Source: Burkholderia oklahomensis C6786
GTDB lineage: Bacteria; Pseudomonadota; Gammaproteobacteria; Burkholderiales; Burkholderiaceae
DNA: 64,000 nucleotides
NCBI RefSeq assembly: GCF_000959365.1
Contig: NZ_CP009555.1
Location: 744,001-808,000 of the forward strand
Reading direction: 5' to 3'
A program made the position numbers and the translations under genes. How positions within the stretch are numbered: position 1 is the first letter of the stretch; each line of letters opens with the position of its first letter. The notes under the pieces were generated by a model. The model was not told the DNA's origin. It worked only from the letters and a program-made list of their open reading frames with translations, and searched no databases. Of this stretch, positions 17,094 to 24,656 are shown piece after piece.

Positions 17094-17975
17094 TCAAGCC
17101 GATTTCAATATGACAATTGCCGTTGCCATGCCCACGGCGGTCCCGTCCTGCACTTCGGATGCGATCACTTTTTCGACCGTGAGGCCGCTGGCCTCCGCGA
17201 TGGGGACGAGTGCCGACGGCGTCCACATCCGGTCTCGAAGATCGCATACGACCCCTTCGATATTCCCGTTGTCATTCCGTCCCGATTGCGCAAAGACCGA
17301 TCGATGCATGATCAGCTTGTCGCTGTCGTATTTGTAGGCCCACCAGATGAGCGCGGCTTCCCCGTTGCTCCGCCGAAATGGCACCACCGTGCATCGTTTG
17401 TCCATGAACGAAAGACGCTCGGGTGTTCCGTCACCGAAGACGGCGACCATGATCCTCGATCCGGAGTCGCGCAGCTGCGCCTTCGCGCTACGCAACAGCA
17501 CTTCGAGCTTATCGTCGTCCAGAATGAAATTGACCGTCGCATCGCCAAACGTAACGACGTCGAAGCGTCGTTGCGTGATCGGCGTCGGCAAATCAAATAT
17601 GTCGCCCTGGAGCGCGTGAATGTGGCTGTGATTGATGGACTTATTGAAGCGATCGATGGCGACCGGGGAGATGTCGATGCCAAAGCTCTCCTTCAGCGAA
17701 AATTTTTCGGCGAGGTGCAGGAGCAGCCGGCCATCGCCGCAGCCCAGATCGAGAATATTGTGCCCATCCCGGACAATGGATTCCGCGGCGGAAAAATCCC
17801 ATGTCGCACGGACCGTCGTCAATTCATACTCGTCGAATAACGGCTCGTCGAAGTAGTAGTGGCTGACTCTGAGATCCGCTATGCCCGATGTCACGATTCG
17901 ATCCAAAGGGGCTTGTAGTTTGATTGATTTCGTATCGCTTGGCTTCGATCCGAAGCGTCCTATACCATCCATCAT
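17094..17975 (-). CDS. SAM-dependent methyltransferase of the RiPP-like operon
   Basis: 293 residues from ATG 17975. AAAAGGAG lies seven bases upstream and the start overlaps the stop of the MFS gene (TAATG), so I prefer this start over the upstream one at 18032. Motif I reads ILDLGCGDGRLLLHLAE (about 74-90), followed by FGIDISPVAIDRF and the post-II region RFDVVTFGDATVNFILDD, a class I methyltransferase. It could methylate the modified peptide (N-, O- or carboxyl group); the acceptor is unknown. Together with the 15158-16405 protein there are two methyltransferases in the operon. Confidence 0.8.
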   Translation of the reverse strand: MMDGIGRFGSKPSDTKSIKLQAPLDRIVTSGIADLRVSHYYFDEPLFDEYELTTVRATWDFSAAESIVRDGHNILDLGCGDGRLLLHLAEKFSLKESFGIDISPVAIDRFNKSINHSHIHALQGDIFDLPTPITQRRFDVVTFGDATVNFILDDDKLEVLLRSAKAQLRDSGSRIMVAVFGDGTPERLSFMDKRCTVVPFRRSNGEAALIWWAYKYDSDKLIMHRSVFAQSGRNDNGNIEGVVCDLRDRMWTPSALVPIAEASGLTVEKVIASEVQDGTAVGMATAIVILKSA

Positions 17976-19174
17976 TAAGCTCCTTTTGTAACCATGCTTG
18001 GTCGGTTTTTGACATTCAACGCGAAGCCGCATGCGCCGATGATCGCCGTTACGACTCCAACAGCCACGAGAGCCATGCTCACGTGCGCCGTACTAATCAT
18101 GCCGGCGCTCAGGAATCCGAGAAATACCGAAGTCTGGATGCAAAATATGTAGGCCGGCATCAGGTTGACACGCCGCTGCGGATCGATCGCCTTCATCATG
18201 AAACTTGCCGTGAGCGCGTTCTGGATGCCGTTTGCCGATCCGATTAGAAACGTGGCGCACATGATGATCCATGCCGCGTCGCTCAATGCGAGCCATAAAA
18301 TGCCGAAGCCGATGATACTGGCGGCAATGGAGGCGCCGGCGGCATCGCCGAACCTCGCCAACATCCCGGAGAAAACCACGGGACCGACGATCAGCCCCAC
18401 ACTCAACGCGCTGATAACGAATCCGTAGATCTCGGCACTGAACTGCAGCTCGGTGCGAATTCGAAATATCAGCAGCACATTGAGCGTGGATGTCAGCGCG
18501 ACCGTCATCAACAACGGGGCGACCGCACGGATCACGCCGGCCGTGCGAAAGAGATCGGGCAAGTCGAATCGCCCCTTCTGCTTTTCTTGCGTGGGCGCCT
18601 GATCGGATTTTTGACTGAAAGAATCCAGCACCTTGAAACATAGCGCAGTGACAAGCGCGGCGACCAACACCAACAATGCCAGCAGCAAAAGCCCCCGTGA
18701 ACGCTCGGCCGTGCCGTACAGCAGCCCGCCGAGAGCCGGGCCGCCCACGTAACCCATGTTCCGCACCGATTGCGTAATCCGGTTTACGCGATCGATGTAC
18801 CGCTCGTTGTTTGTGTAGCTTGGAATGGCGACCATGATTGCCGCCCACTGAAGGGACCCCGTGGATCCGAGCGCCATCGACACGACGACGTAGCTCCAGA
18901 ACTGATTGGCCAGGGACGCGACCGCGATCAGAAGCGACTGAAGGAGAAATACCGCGGGAATCGTTTTGCGAGGCCCGATCCGCCGAAGGACCATGGGTGC
19001 GATCGGGCCGGAAAGAATGCCTCCGATGAGACCGGCGGCGAGCAATATCGAGACCGAGGAAGTGTGGTCAGCCAGCCTCAGGGCAAAGGTCACTTGAGCC
19101 GCTTCATCGGCGAAGCTGCCAAACGACAGGGAGATACAAATAAAAACGAGCGCCCATCGACCTCGGATGCCCAT
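17975..19174 (-). CDS. MFS transporter, probable exporter of the peptide product
   Basis: 399 residues from ATG 19174, which overlaps the stop of the hydroxylase gene (TGATG) and follows GGGGAG at eight bases; the upstream start at 19189 is less likely. About twelve hydrophobic segments, with the MFS loop 2-3 signature region VLRRIGPRKTIP and a polar central loop (residues ~185-205) before segment 7. Located in a biosynthetic operon directly after the hydroxylase, it most likely exports a small modified peptide or gives self-immunity. MFS rather than ABC export suggests the mature product is small. Confidence 0.8.
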   Translation of the reverse strand: MGIRGRWALVFICISLSFGSFADEAAQVTFALRLADHTSSVSILLAAGLIGGILSGPIAPMVLRRIGPRKTIPAVFLLQSLLIAVASLANQFWSYVVVSMALGSTGSLQWAAIMVAIPSYTNNERYIDRVNRITQSVRNMGYVGGPALGGLLYGTAERSRGLLLLALLVLVAALVTALCFKVLDSFSQKSDQAPTQEKQKGRFDLPDLFRTAGVIRAVAPLLMTVALTSTLNVLLIFRIRTELQFSAEIYGFVISALSVGLIVGPVVFSGMLARFGDAAGASIAASIIGFGILWLALSDAAWIIMCATFLIGSANGIQNALTASFMMKAIDPQRRVNLMPAYIFCIQTSVFLGFLSAGMISTAHVSMALVAVGVVTAIIGACGFALNVKNRPSMVTKGA

Positions 19175-20364
19175 CAAAGTGCTCCCCACCGCGCCAGCGA
19201 TGCGGCAACACTCAGGAAATCATCGTTAAGCAGCCTGTCTTTCCCGCTCGATAAATCCGAAATGTTCACTTGCTGACCGGCGGACAGGCTATTCAGAAAG
19301 TCGTGTAATGCGCGGCTGTATCTGAAGCTGCCGCAGTGGCCGTTGGCCGCGACCAGGACCTCCCCCTCCTGCAATACCGGCATCCACTGCAGGGTGCTGA
19401 CGGCGTTGAGGGCGATGACATCGTCCAATTCTTCGACTTCGACGATTGGACGGCCGACATTCAAGCGGCTGCTGGTGTCCGAGATGAGTTGAGAAATCAT
19501 CATTCGTCTTTTCAGAGACGCGCTGTCAAGCAAGGCCTTCAGGGATGAAAGCAGAAGCGCATCATCGGGGTTCAGGCTCGCGATGCCTGAGGAACGCACG
19601 TCATGGCGGGTACGATTGGGCGCCTGGAGCAGGCCCTTCACGTAGTTCGCGTTTTGCTGAGAATCGTTGCCGGTCTCCCAAAAAGCGATATTCACGTTTA
19701 CCGAAACGTCGGATTTTGTTTCGGCAACGTGAAGCCAGTCCTCGGGGAAATAGGTTACTCGATTCGTTTTGTTCTCGAGCGGAATGCCTTCAGGCTTGAA
19801 TGACTCATAGTCTGGAAATCGCACGCCGACGAGATCCGACCGGGTTCCGGGCCAGGTGAACATCGTTTTCCCATCGCGCAAGGTGAACCCGAAATTATGC
19901 GCATGATCCACATGGATTCCGATGTAGGTGGATGAATATCGCCCGATAAAGCAATCAATATCGACGCGGCCGCCAGGCCGATAGCCTATCGACAAGGCGA
20001 GCTGGTCGGAAAAAGCTTTTGCGACGTCCCAAATGACGGGGCTTGCCGCATGAAGCCCATAGTACATGACCGTCCACTCGTCGTCGCCGGCAAGACGCTC
20101 AATTCTCGATACATAATCCTCGAGCGTGTTATCGGTGGGACGCACAAGAAAATCAGGATGCGGCTCTGGCGTGCGCTTTCCGTTGAAAGCGGTTATGGCT
20201 TCGGACTGAGAGTTGCGGGATCGAATGTCGTTCGCGCACACCGCATATTCCCTGAGCGCATCCAGCACATCTTTATCGTTGAATGGGATCTGCGATATGG
20301 CCAGCTCCGTCGCTTGCTTACCCCATAATTCTTTCACAAATTGCGGCGACAACAATGCGACCAT
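19174..20364 (-). CDS. JmjC/cupin-type 2-oxoglutarate Fe(II) hydroxylase
   Basis: 396 residues from ATG 20364, 6-8 bases after GGAGAG; a TTG at 20442 would add 26 residues but lies inside the stem-loop region. The iron-binding facial triad is H151-x-D153 (IGIHVDHAHNF) and H212 (WLHVAE), with 59 residues between D153 and H212, close to the spacing in ribosomal oxygenases of the YcfD/ROX type. The C-terminal ~120 residues form a helical/winged-helix-like domain, also as in ROX enzymes. YcfD hydroxylates an arginine in a protein substrate; here the obvious substrate is the repeat peptide just upstream, which contains R, N, D, K and Y in every unit. Regio- and residue specificity are unknown. Confidence 0.75.
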   Translation of the reverse strand: MVALLSPQFVKELWGKQATELAISQIPFNDKDVLDALREYAVCANDIRSRNSQSEAITAFNGKRTPEPHPDFLVRPTDNTLEDYVSRIERLAGDDEWTVMYYGLHAASPVIWDVAKAFSDQLALSIGYRPGGRVDIDCFIGRYSSTYIGIHVDHAHNFGFTLRDGKTMFTWPGTRSDLVGVRFPDYESFKPEGIPLENKTNRVTYFPEDWLHVAETKSDVSVNVNIAFWETGNDSQQNANYVKGLLQAPNRTRHDVRSSGIASLNPDDALLLSSLKALLDSASLKRRMMISQLISDTSSRLNVGRPIVEVEELDDVIALNAVSTLQWMPVLQEGEVLVAANGHCGSFRYSRALHDFLNSLSAGQQVNISDLSSGKDRLLNDDFLSVAASLARWGAL

Positions 20365-20398
20365 ATTCGACTCTCCGTTCAGAGAAACATGGATACGT

Positions 20399-20424
20399 GA
20401 GCAAGAGGCCAAAGCCTCTTGCTC
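20399..20424 (-). promoter_or_regulatory. Stem-loop between peptide gene and modification genes
   Basis: Perfect 11-bp stem GAGCAAGAGGC / GCCTCTTGCTC with a 4-base loop, with no U-tract after it. It lies between the stop of the precursor gene (20465) and the preferred start of the hydroxylase (20364). Such elements commonly stabilise the peptide mRNA or limit read-through, so that precursor is made in excess of enzymes. Confidence 0.6.
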
Positions 20425-20464
20425 AAGAAGCGGATTCAGCAATGCATGAGCATTACCGCGCCCT

Positions 20465-20698
20465 TCAGGCAGCCTCGGCGACAGCCATTACTTCTTCATC
20501 GTTACGCTGCGCATACTTGACATTGGCCACAACCGGCTCTATCTCGACATCATTGCGCTGCGCGTATTTCACGTTGGCTACGACTGGCGCCACCTCGACG
20601 TCGTTACGCTGTGCGTATTTCACATTGGCTACGATCGGCTCGACCTCGCCAGCGGTCAATTCATGATTTCTCGTTATGTTTTTCAAGGAAATCGTCAT
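20465..20698 (-). CDS. Candidate RiPP precursor peptide with three repeated cores
   Basis: 77 residues from ATG 20698, seven bases after AAGGAG; the longer frame from 20749 lacks such a site. Residues 1-17 (MTISLKNITRNHELTAG) are a short leader. Residues 18-34, 35-51 and 52-68 are three near-identical 17-residue units of the form [VI]E-x-P-[IV]VANVKYAQRND, differing mainly in the two or three residues before Pro. A ten-residue acidic/Ala tail ends EEVMAVAEAA. Repeated cores behind one leader are typical of RiPP precursors giving several copies of product. No Cys, Ser or Thr occurs in the repeats, so lanthionines, thiazoles and sactipeptide links are excluded. Hydroxylation and methylation fit the enzymes downstream. 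No homologue is recognised. Confidence 0.75.
   Translation of the reverse strand: MTISLKNITRNHELTAGEVEPIVANVKYAQRNDVEVAPVVANVKYAQRNDVEIEPVVANVKYAQRNDEEVMAVAEAA
20495..20647 (-). repeat. Three tandem 51-bp coding repeats
   Basis: Units 20597-20647, 20546-20596 and 20495-20545 each encode 17 residues. Differences between units are partly synonymous (GCGTATTTC / GCATACTTG on the plus strand), so the peptide, more than the DNA, has been kept constant. No spacer and no variable insert are present, so this is not a CRISPR. Confidence 0.9.
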
Positions 20699-20782
20699 AT
20701 TGATGCTCCTTTTTAACGAAACTGAATTTAGGGAAGGTGACGCGTGCATCCTCTTTTTCCATTAAGAGGTTACAGGCGGATA

Positions 20783-20813
20783 GAAATTACAACAAATGTA
20801 ATTTCCATGTCAA
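20783..20813 (-). promoter_or_regulatory. Promoter of the RiPP-like operon with overlapping operator
   Basis: On the minus strand TTGACA (20813-20808) and TGTAAT (20791-20786) are 16 bases apart, a strong sigma-70 promoter. A perfect dyad GAAATTACA-ACAAA-TGTAATTTC (20783-20805) covers the -10 and half the spacer, and a further TTTGTAATG lies at about 20817-20825. A repressor binding this dyad would block the promoter. No obvious regulator gene is divergent here, though the DUF2087 fusion is a candidate. Confidence 0.65.
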
Positions 20814-21029
20814 GCATTTGTAATGTAGGTTAAATTCAGCCGATTTCGACCACGTCGATTTATTTGCATACCGACTGAGTTACTTATGTCAAAAATCCAC
20901 ACAAATTTCGTCACATTTATAACTTGCAATTATGATGGCAATTCCCGCACCTTGGTCATTGGCCAAACAGATGCGGCGAGCTTTGGGCGCTCGTCACGCC
21001 AAGCAGCAACCCGATTGATGCGATGGCTG

Positions 21030-21242
21030 TTAATTTCTCGTGTCTCCGCAAACGCAGCGCCGCAAATGTTCAAAGTTCAGCGCGTTGCGGTGGCGCTCGA
21101 TGGTGATGCTTCGGCCTGACGTAGCCCGCATGCAGTTCAGGGCCATGGAGCGCAGACGCGCCAGAATTCCGCGCTTGGTTCGCGTCGAGCAGTGATCCTT
21201 TCGCAAGGCCACATCGCGTACGTGGTGATTGTGGTTTTCTAC
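21030..21242 (-). pseudogene. C-terminal remnant of an ISAs1-like transposase
   Basis: The minus strand reads VENHNHHVRDVALRKDHC and then RTKRGILARLRSMALNCMR, closely resembling the conserved end of ISAs1/H-repeat transposases (W/I-E-N-x-H-x-VRDV...ED...R). It has no start and runs directly into the left end of the second IS5-type element at 21249, so that element interrupts or abuts an older IS. It shows the segment carrying the RiPP-like operon has a history of multiple insertions. Confidence 0.65.
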
Positions 21243-21248
21243 TAAGTC

Positions 21249-21630
21249 GTCGGCCCGGCAAAATTCGCCGCGTCCAGCGCACGGGCGTTTGACGCCAGCG
21301 CTCGCCTGCTAGCGTGAGGGCGATGCGAGGGCGCGCGAACAGATCAACGCCTTCGAGAACACGGCCTTCACGAGCACGGCGTTCGAACATCGGCGCGAGC
21401 GTCGCTTCGATCGACCCCCACGGCATGCGCGTGGCCAACACCGCCAGCGGGTGACGAAGATCGATCATCGTGTCCGGACGGCTGCGGAAAAAGTCGGGCG
21501 TGCTCATCGGCGTGGCTCGCAAGCTCCCAGAAAACCGATCAAATCAATATCGACTCTGGACGTTCGCCAAATCACGATCTCCCTCCAATGCCTTGCCGCA
21601 CTTGCCTCGCCTATCTTATGCAGGGCCGAC
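21249..21630 (-). mobile_element. Internally deleted IS5-family element, right copy
   Basis: 382 bp with the same ends as the left copy (GTCGGCCCGGC and GCAGGGCCGAC) but about 770 bp less inside: after GATGCGAGGGCGCGC it jumps to the N-terminal transposase codons. The remaining ORF starts at ATG 21507 and keeps an intact W30 codon where the left copy has a stop. It runs out of the transposase frame after about 60 residues. Non-autonomous, MITE-like. Confidence 0.8.
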
Positions 21631-21638
21631 TACGATAG
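21631..21638 (+). repeat. TACGATAG, outer flank of right IS copy
   Basis: Matches bases 13891-13898 at the far side of the left IS copy. Together they delimit a 7.7-kb unit. Confidence 0.5.
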
Positions 21639-21997
21639 CGTTTCGATGCAGGACATATCGTCGAGCGCCGCCGGGCGGGTTCGCCGCGTCACGCGTTCGA
21701 CGCATCACGCCGGCGGGCGAGACTTCGAGATGCAAAAAGAAGCATGAGCGATCCGTTTCGACGATCGTCGGCGCCACAGTGAATGGCGCGCCTCGAATGC
21801 GCGGATATATTCGTATTCGAATGCGCGTTAAATCGATTCGACCAAGCGACAAGAAACCGATCGATCCAGATTAATCGATTCCGCGCAACCGGATCGAATA
21901 CGGATGATGTCGAATGACGGATTCGGAAAAATCCGGTTTCGGCAAATGCCGCGGCATGTCCGGATGCCGCGGCCGCACATTGCTTACTGCTTGCCGC
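21639..21997. other. Intergenic stretch without identifiable gene
   Basis: About 360 bases between the IS copy and copC. The only frames are short and lack support; several GATTCG/CGAATC words occur but no clear element. Confidence 0.3.
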
Positions 21998-22369
21998 TTA
22001 TTTCACGGTGAACTTGTAGCTGCCCTGCGTGCGATGGCCGTCGGTCGCGACCGCAACCCACTTGACCGTATACGCGCCCGCCTGCAGCGGCTTGAGCGCG
22101 ACCGACATGCGCTTGCGATCGGATGCGTCGACGACCGCCTTCGCGGCCGCGGCCGGCGCGCCCGCCGCGTCGACGACGACGATCGAGCTGAACGCCGGCT
22201 CGAGCGTTTCGGTGAAGTCGATCGACACGGCCTGCGGTGCGGCGACCGCGGCGTTCGCGGGCGGATCGGTCTTTTCGGGTTTCGCGTGCGCGAACGCGAC
22301 GCTCGACAGCGCGAGCGCGAGCGCGGCGGCAAGGCCGCGCCGCGCGACGGAAGTCATCGTGATTGTCAT
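21998..22369 (-). CDS. copC: Periplasmic copper-binding protein CopC family
   Basis: 123 residues from ATG 22369 with a signal peptide (1-27, ALALALSSVAFA). Predicted cleavage leaves HAKPEKTDPP, so the mature protein starts with His, as needed for the histidine brace that binds Cu(II) in CopC. The distal CopC signature ATDGHRTQGSYKFTV supplies the second His. The fold is an Ig-like beta barrel working in the periplasm. No copD gene is adjacent, so it acts alone or with a remote partner; a multicopper oxidase lies elsewhere in the window (58419-60005). Confidence 0.85.
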   Translation of the reverse strand: MTITMTSVARRGLAAALALALSSVAFAHAKPEKTDPPANAAVAAPQAVSIDFTETLEPAFSSIVVVDAAGAPAAAAKAVVDASDRKRMSVALKPLQAGAYTVKWVAVATDGHRTQGSYKFTVK

Positions 22370-22519
22370 CGGATACCTTCGTTCGAACGGAGAGTTGCGG
22401 TCGCGCCGAGCGCGGCCGCGCGGCCCCGAGCTTACCAGCCCCGGCGTGCGCTTGCGCTCGGGCGCGCCGCGACTGTCTACCCGATCCGCGTTTGATACGC
22501 TTGGTACAATGCGCGCGCC

Positions 22520-23242
22520 ATGGATCTCGAAAGCATTCTGTTTACGCAAGGCTTCGGGTCGCGCCGCCAGTGCCGCGCGCTCGTCGAAGCAGGACGCGTC
22601 GCCGTCGGCGGCGCGACGTGCACCGACGCGCACGCGTCGTTCGACACCGCCCGCCTCGCGTTCGAAGTCGACGGCGTCGCGTGGCCGTACCACGCACGCG
22701 CGTACGTCGTGCTCAACAAACCGGCGGGCTACGAGTGCTCGCGCGAGCCGCAGCATCATTCGAGCGTCTTCCGCCTGCTGCCGCCGCAGTTCGCCGAGCG
22801 CGGCGTCCAGTGCGTCGGCCGACTCGATCAGGACACGACGGGCCTCCTGCTGCTGTCCGACGACGGCCAGTTCGTCCACGCGTACACGTCGCCGAAGCGC
22901 AAGGTGCCGAAGACCTATGTCGCGACGGTGCGCCACCCGCTCGACGACGCGCTGCTCGACGCGCTGCGCGCGGGCGTGCTGCTGCACGGCGAGCCGAAGC
23001 CGATCGCCGCGGTCGCCGCGCACGCCCGAGGAGAACGACTCCTCGAAATGACGGTCGCCGAAGGGAAATATCACCAGGTGAAGCGGATGGTCGCGGCGGC
23101 GAGCAACCGCGTCGAGGCGCTGCATCGCGCGAGCATCGGCGGCTTCACGCTGCCGGCGGATCTCGCCGAAGGCGCGTGGCGCTGGCTCGACGAATGCGAT
23201 CTGGCCGCATTGCGCGACACGGCGAAAACCCTGTCAGGGTAA
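22520..23242 (+). CDS. rsuA: 16S rRNA pseudouridine(516) synthase
   Basis: 240 residues. An N-terminal S4-like RNA-binding segment (SILFTQGFGSRRQCRALVEAGRV as two halves) is followed by the pseudouridine synthase domain with the catalytic Asp in GRLDQDTTGLLLLSDDG (about 96-112) and the later motif KYHQVKRMVAAASN. The RsuA/RluB/E/F family isomerises a single uridine in rRNA; the S4 domain and length fit RsuA. It is divergent from copC with its own short leader and ATG 22520. Confidence 0.85.
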   Translation: MDLESILFTQGFGSRRQCRALVEAGRVAVGGATCTDAHASFDTARLAFEVDGVAWPYHARAYVVLNKPAGYECSREPQHHSSVFRLLPPQFAERGVQCVGRLDQDTTGLLLLSDDGQFVHAYTSPKRKVPKTYVATVRHPLDDALLDALRAGVLLHGEPKPIAAVAAHARGERLLEMTVAEGKYHQVKRMVAAASNRVEALHRASIGGFTLPADLAEGAWRWLDECDLAALRDTAKTLSG

Positions 23243-23358
23243 GCCCGAACGGCTGCTGCACGGCCATCCGAATCATGCTGCTTCGCAGCATGGCACTGTC
23301 ATCAAGCCCCGCTATACTCGAAACAAAATCACAATGCGTTCCGGGTTTGGGGGACATC

Positions 23359-23547
23359 ATGACCATCAGCAATCCGATTGAAATTTCGTCCGTGATACTC
23401 GCGTTCGCGGCGCTCGGCGCAATCATGATCGGCGGGCTGCTCACCGCGATGCATCTGAAGCGCAAATATCATCCGAGCCTGATCGGCGCGCTGATCGGCG
23501 CGCTGCTGTGCTTCCTGCTGATCGAGGCGCTGCCGGCGATCACTTGA
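23359..23547 (+). CDS. 62-residue two-helix membrane protein
   Basis: Small protein with two hydrophobic helices (about 9-31 and 41-60) separated by KRKYHPS. Codon usage is core-like. It overlaps the stop of the convergent epimerase-like gene by eight bases. No family is recognised; a conserved small inner-membrane protein is likely. Confidence 0.6.
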   Translation: MTISNPIEISSVILAFAALGAIMIGGLLTAMHLKRKYHPSLIGALIGALLCFLLIEALPAIT

Positions 23548-24574
23548 TCGGGCGCGGCGCGGCCGCGGTGCGCAGGAAATCGTCGACGGTCGGATAGCGC
23601 AGCGTGACGCGCAATTCGCGCTTCATCCTCGCGTTCGCGAGCCGTCGCGACTCGCGCATGAACGACAGCAGCATCGGCTCGAGCTGTCGCTCCGCCTCGG
23701 CACGTGTGATGCGCGGCGGGTTGCGCATGCCGAATGCGCGCGCGACCAGCTCGAAATAATCCCCCATCTTCAGCTCGGTGTCGTCGCTCGCATGGACGAC
23801 CCGCGCAGGCTTGCCGCGCGCCGCGGCGCGCAGCAGGATCGACGCGAGATCGTCGGCATGGATATGGTTGGTATAGACGTCGTCGGCCTCGACGAGGGCC
23901 GGCGTCCCCTTCTCGAGCCGCGCGAGCGGCAGCCGGTTCGCCGCGTAGATGCCGGGAATCCGCACGATGCGCGCGGACAGCGCGCCGCGCACGGTCGCGC
24001 GGCGCAATTGACGCTCGGCCGACACGCGACGTCGGGCGCGCGGATTCGCAGGCCGCACCGGACGCGTTTCGTCAACCCGTGCGCCGCCGCAATCGCCATA
24101 GACGCCGCTCGTGCTCGCGTAGACGACGACGGGACGCGACAAGGCGTCGGGTACAATACCCGTTGCCTGAAAAGGCGGCCAGGCCGATCCGGCAGCGGCC
24201 CGCCCCGCGCGCAGCCTGCCGTACGCCGGCGCGAGCTGACGCGACGGCCGCCGCGGCGACGCGAGCGCAGCGACGAGCGCCTGCGTTCTGCGGTCGACGT
24301 CGCCCGTCGCCTGCGGCGGCGCGAGATGCAGCACGACGCTCGCGATCCGCGCGATCCGCGCGATCCGTGCGAGCGTCGCGCGCTCGTCCAGATCGCCGAC
24401 GACGGGCACGACGCCCGCCGCCCGCAGTTCGGCGCAACGCGCCCGCCGGCTCGTCAGCGCGACGATGCGCAGGTTCTGGCGCCGCGCGCGCAACTGCGCG
24501 GCGCAGCGCATGCCGACGTCGCCGCAGCCGACGATCAATACGCGCGGCCTGCGCAGGATTCGTGTCGCAATCAT
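23540..24574 (-). CDS. NAD(P)-dependent epimerase/dehydratase-like protein
   Basis: 344 residues from ATG 24574. N-terminal Rossmann motif VLIVGCGDVGMRCA (about 13-26), then STSGVYGDCGG with the Y-x-x-x-like active-site region replaced by YGDCGG, and IVRIPGIYA, TNHIHADDLA typical of atypical SDR/YeeZ-like epimerases. The stretch between residues ~105 and 165 is Arg/Pro-rich and poorly conserved. IARIARIARIA near residue 75 is a tandem expansion of a 9-bp unit. Substrate unknown. Confidence 0.75.
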   Translation of the reverse strand: MIATRILRRPRVLIVGCGDVGMRCAAQLRARRQNLRIVALTSRRARCAELRAAGVVPVVGDLDERATLARIARIARIASVVLHLAPPQATGDVDRRTQALVAALASPRRPSRQLAPAYGRLRAGRAAAGSAWPPFQATGIVPDALSRPVVVYASTSGVYGDCGGARVDETRPVRPANPRARRRVSAERQLRRATVRGALSARIVRIPGIYAANRLPLARLEKGTPALVEADDVYTNHIHADDLASILLRAAARGKPARVVHASDDTELKMGDYFELVARAFGMRNPPRITRAEAERQLEPMLLSFMRESRRLANARMKRELRVTLRYPTVDDFLRTAAAPRPIK

Positions 24575-24656
24575 GGTGTATCGATTGATCCGTAGGAATG
24601 CATTGTAGCTGCCGTGTGCGCCTTGCACGGTCCCCACTTTTTGTTCTCAACGACTT

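Noticed and set aside
17973..18032. Longer start of the methyltransferase at 18032
   Set aside because: The start at 17975 has AAAAGGAG at ideal spacing and overlaps the MFS stop as TAATG, whereas the longer form runs 58 bases into the MFS gene.
20495..20647. Short regularly spaced repeats resembling a CRISPR array
   Set aside because: The 51-bp units are contiguous, without variable spacers, and lie in frame within a peptide gene with its own ribosome binding site. No cas genes are present.
20886..21119. 77-residue plus-strand frame next to the RiPP promoter
   Set aside because: It lies opposite the ISAs1-like transposase remnant for half its length and has no ribosome binding site.
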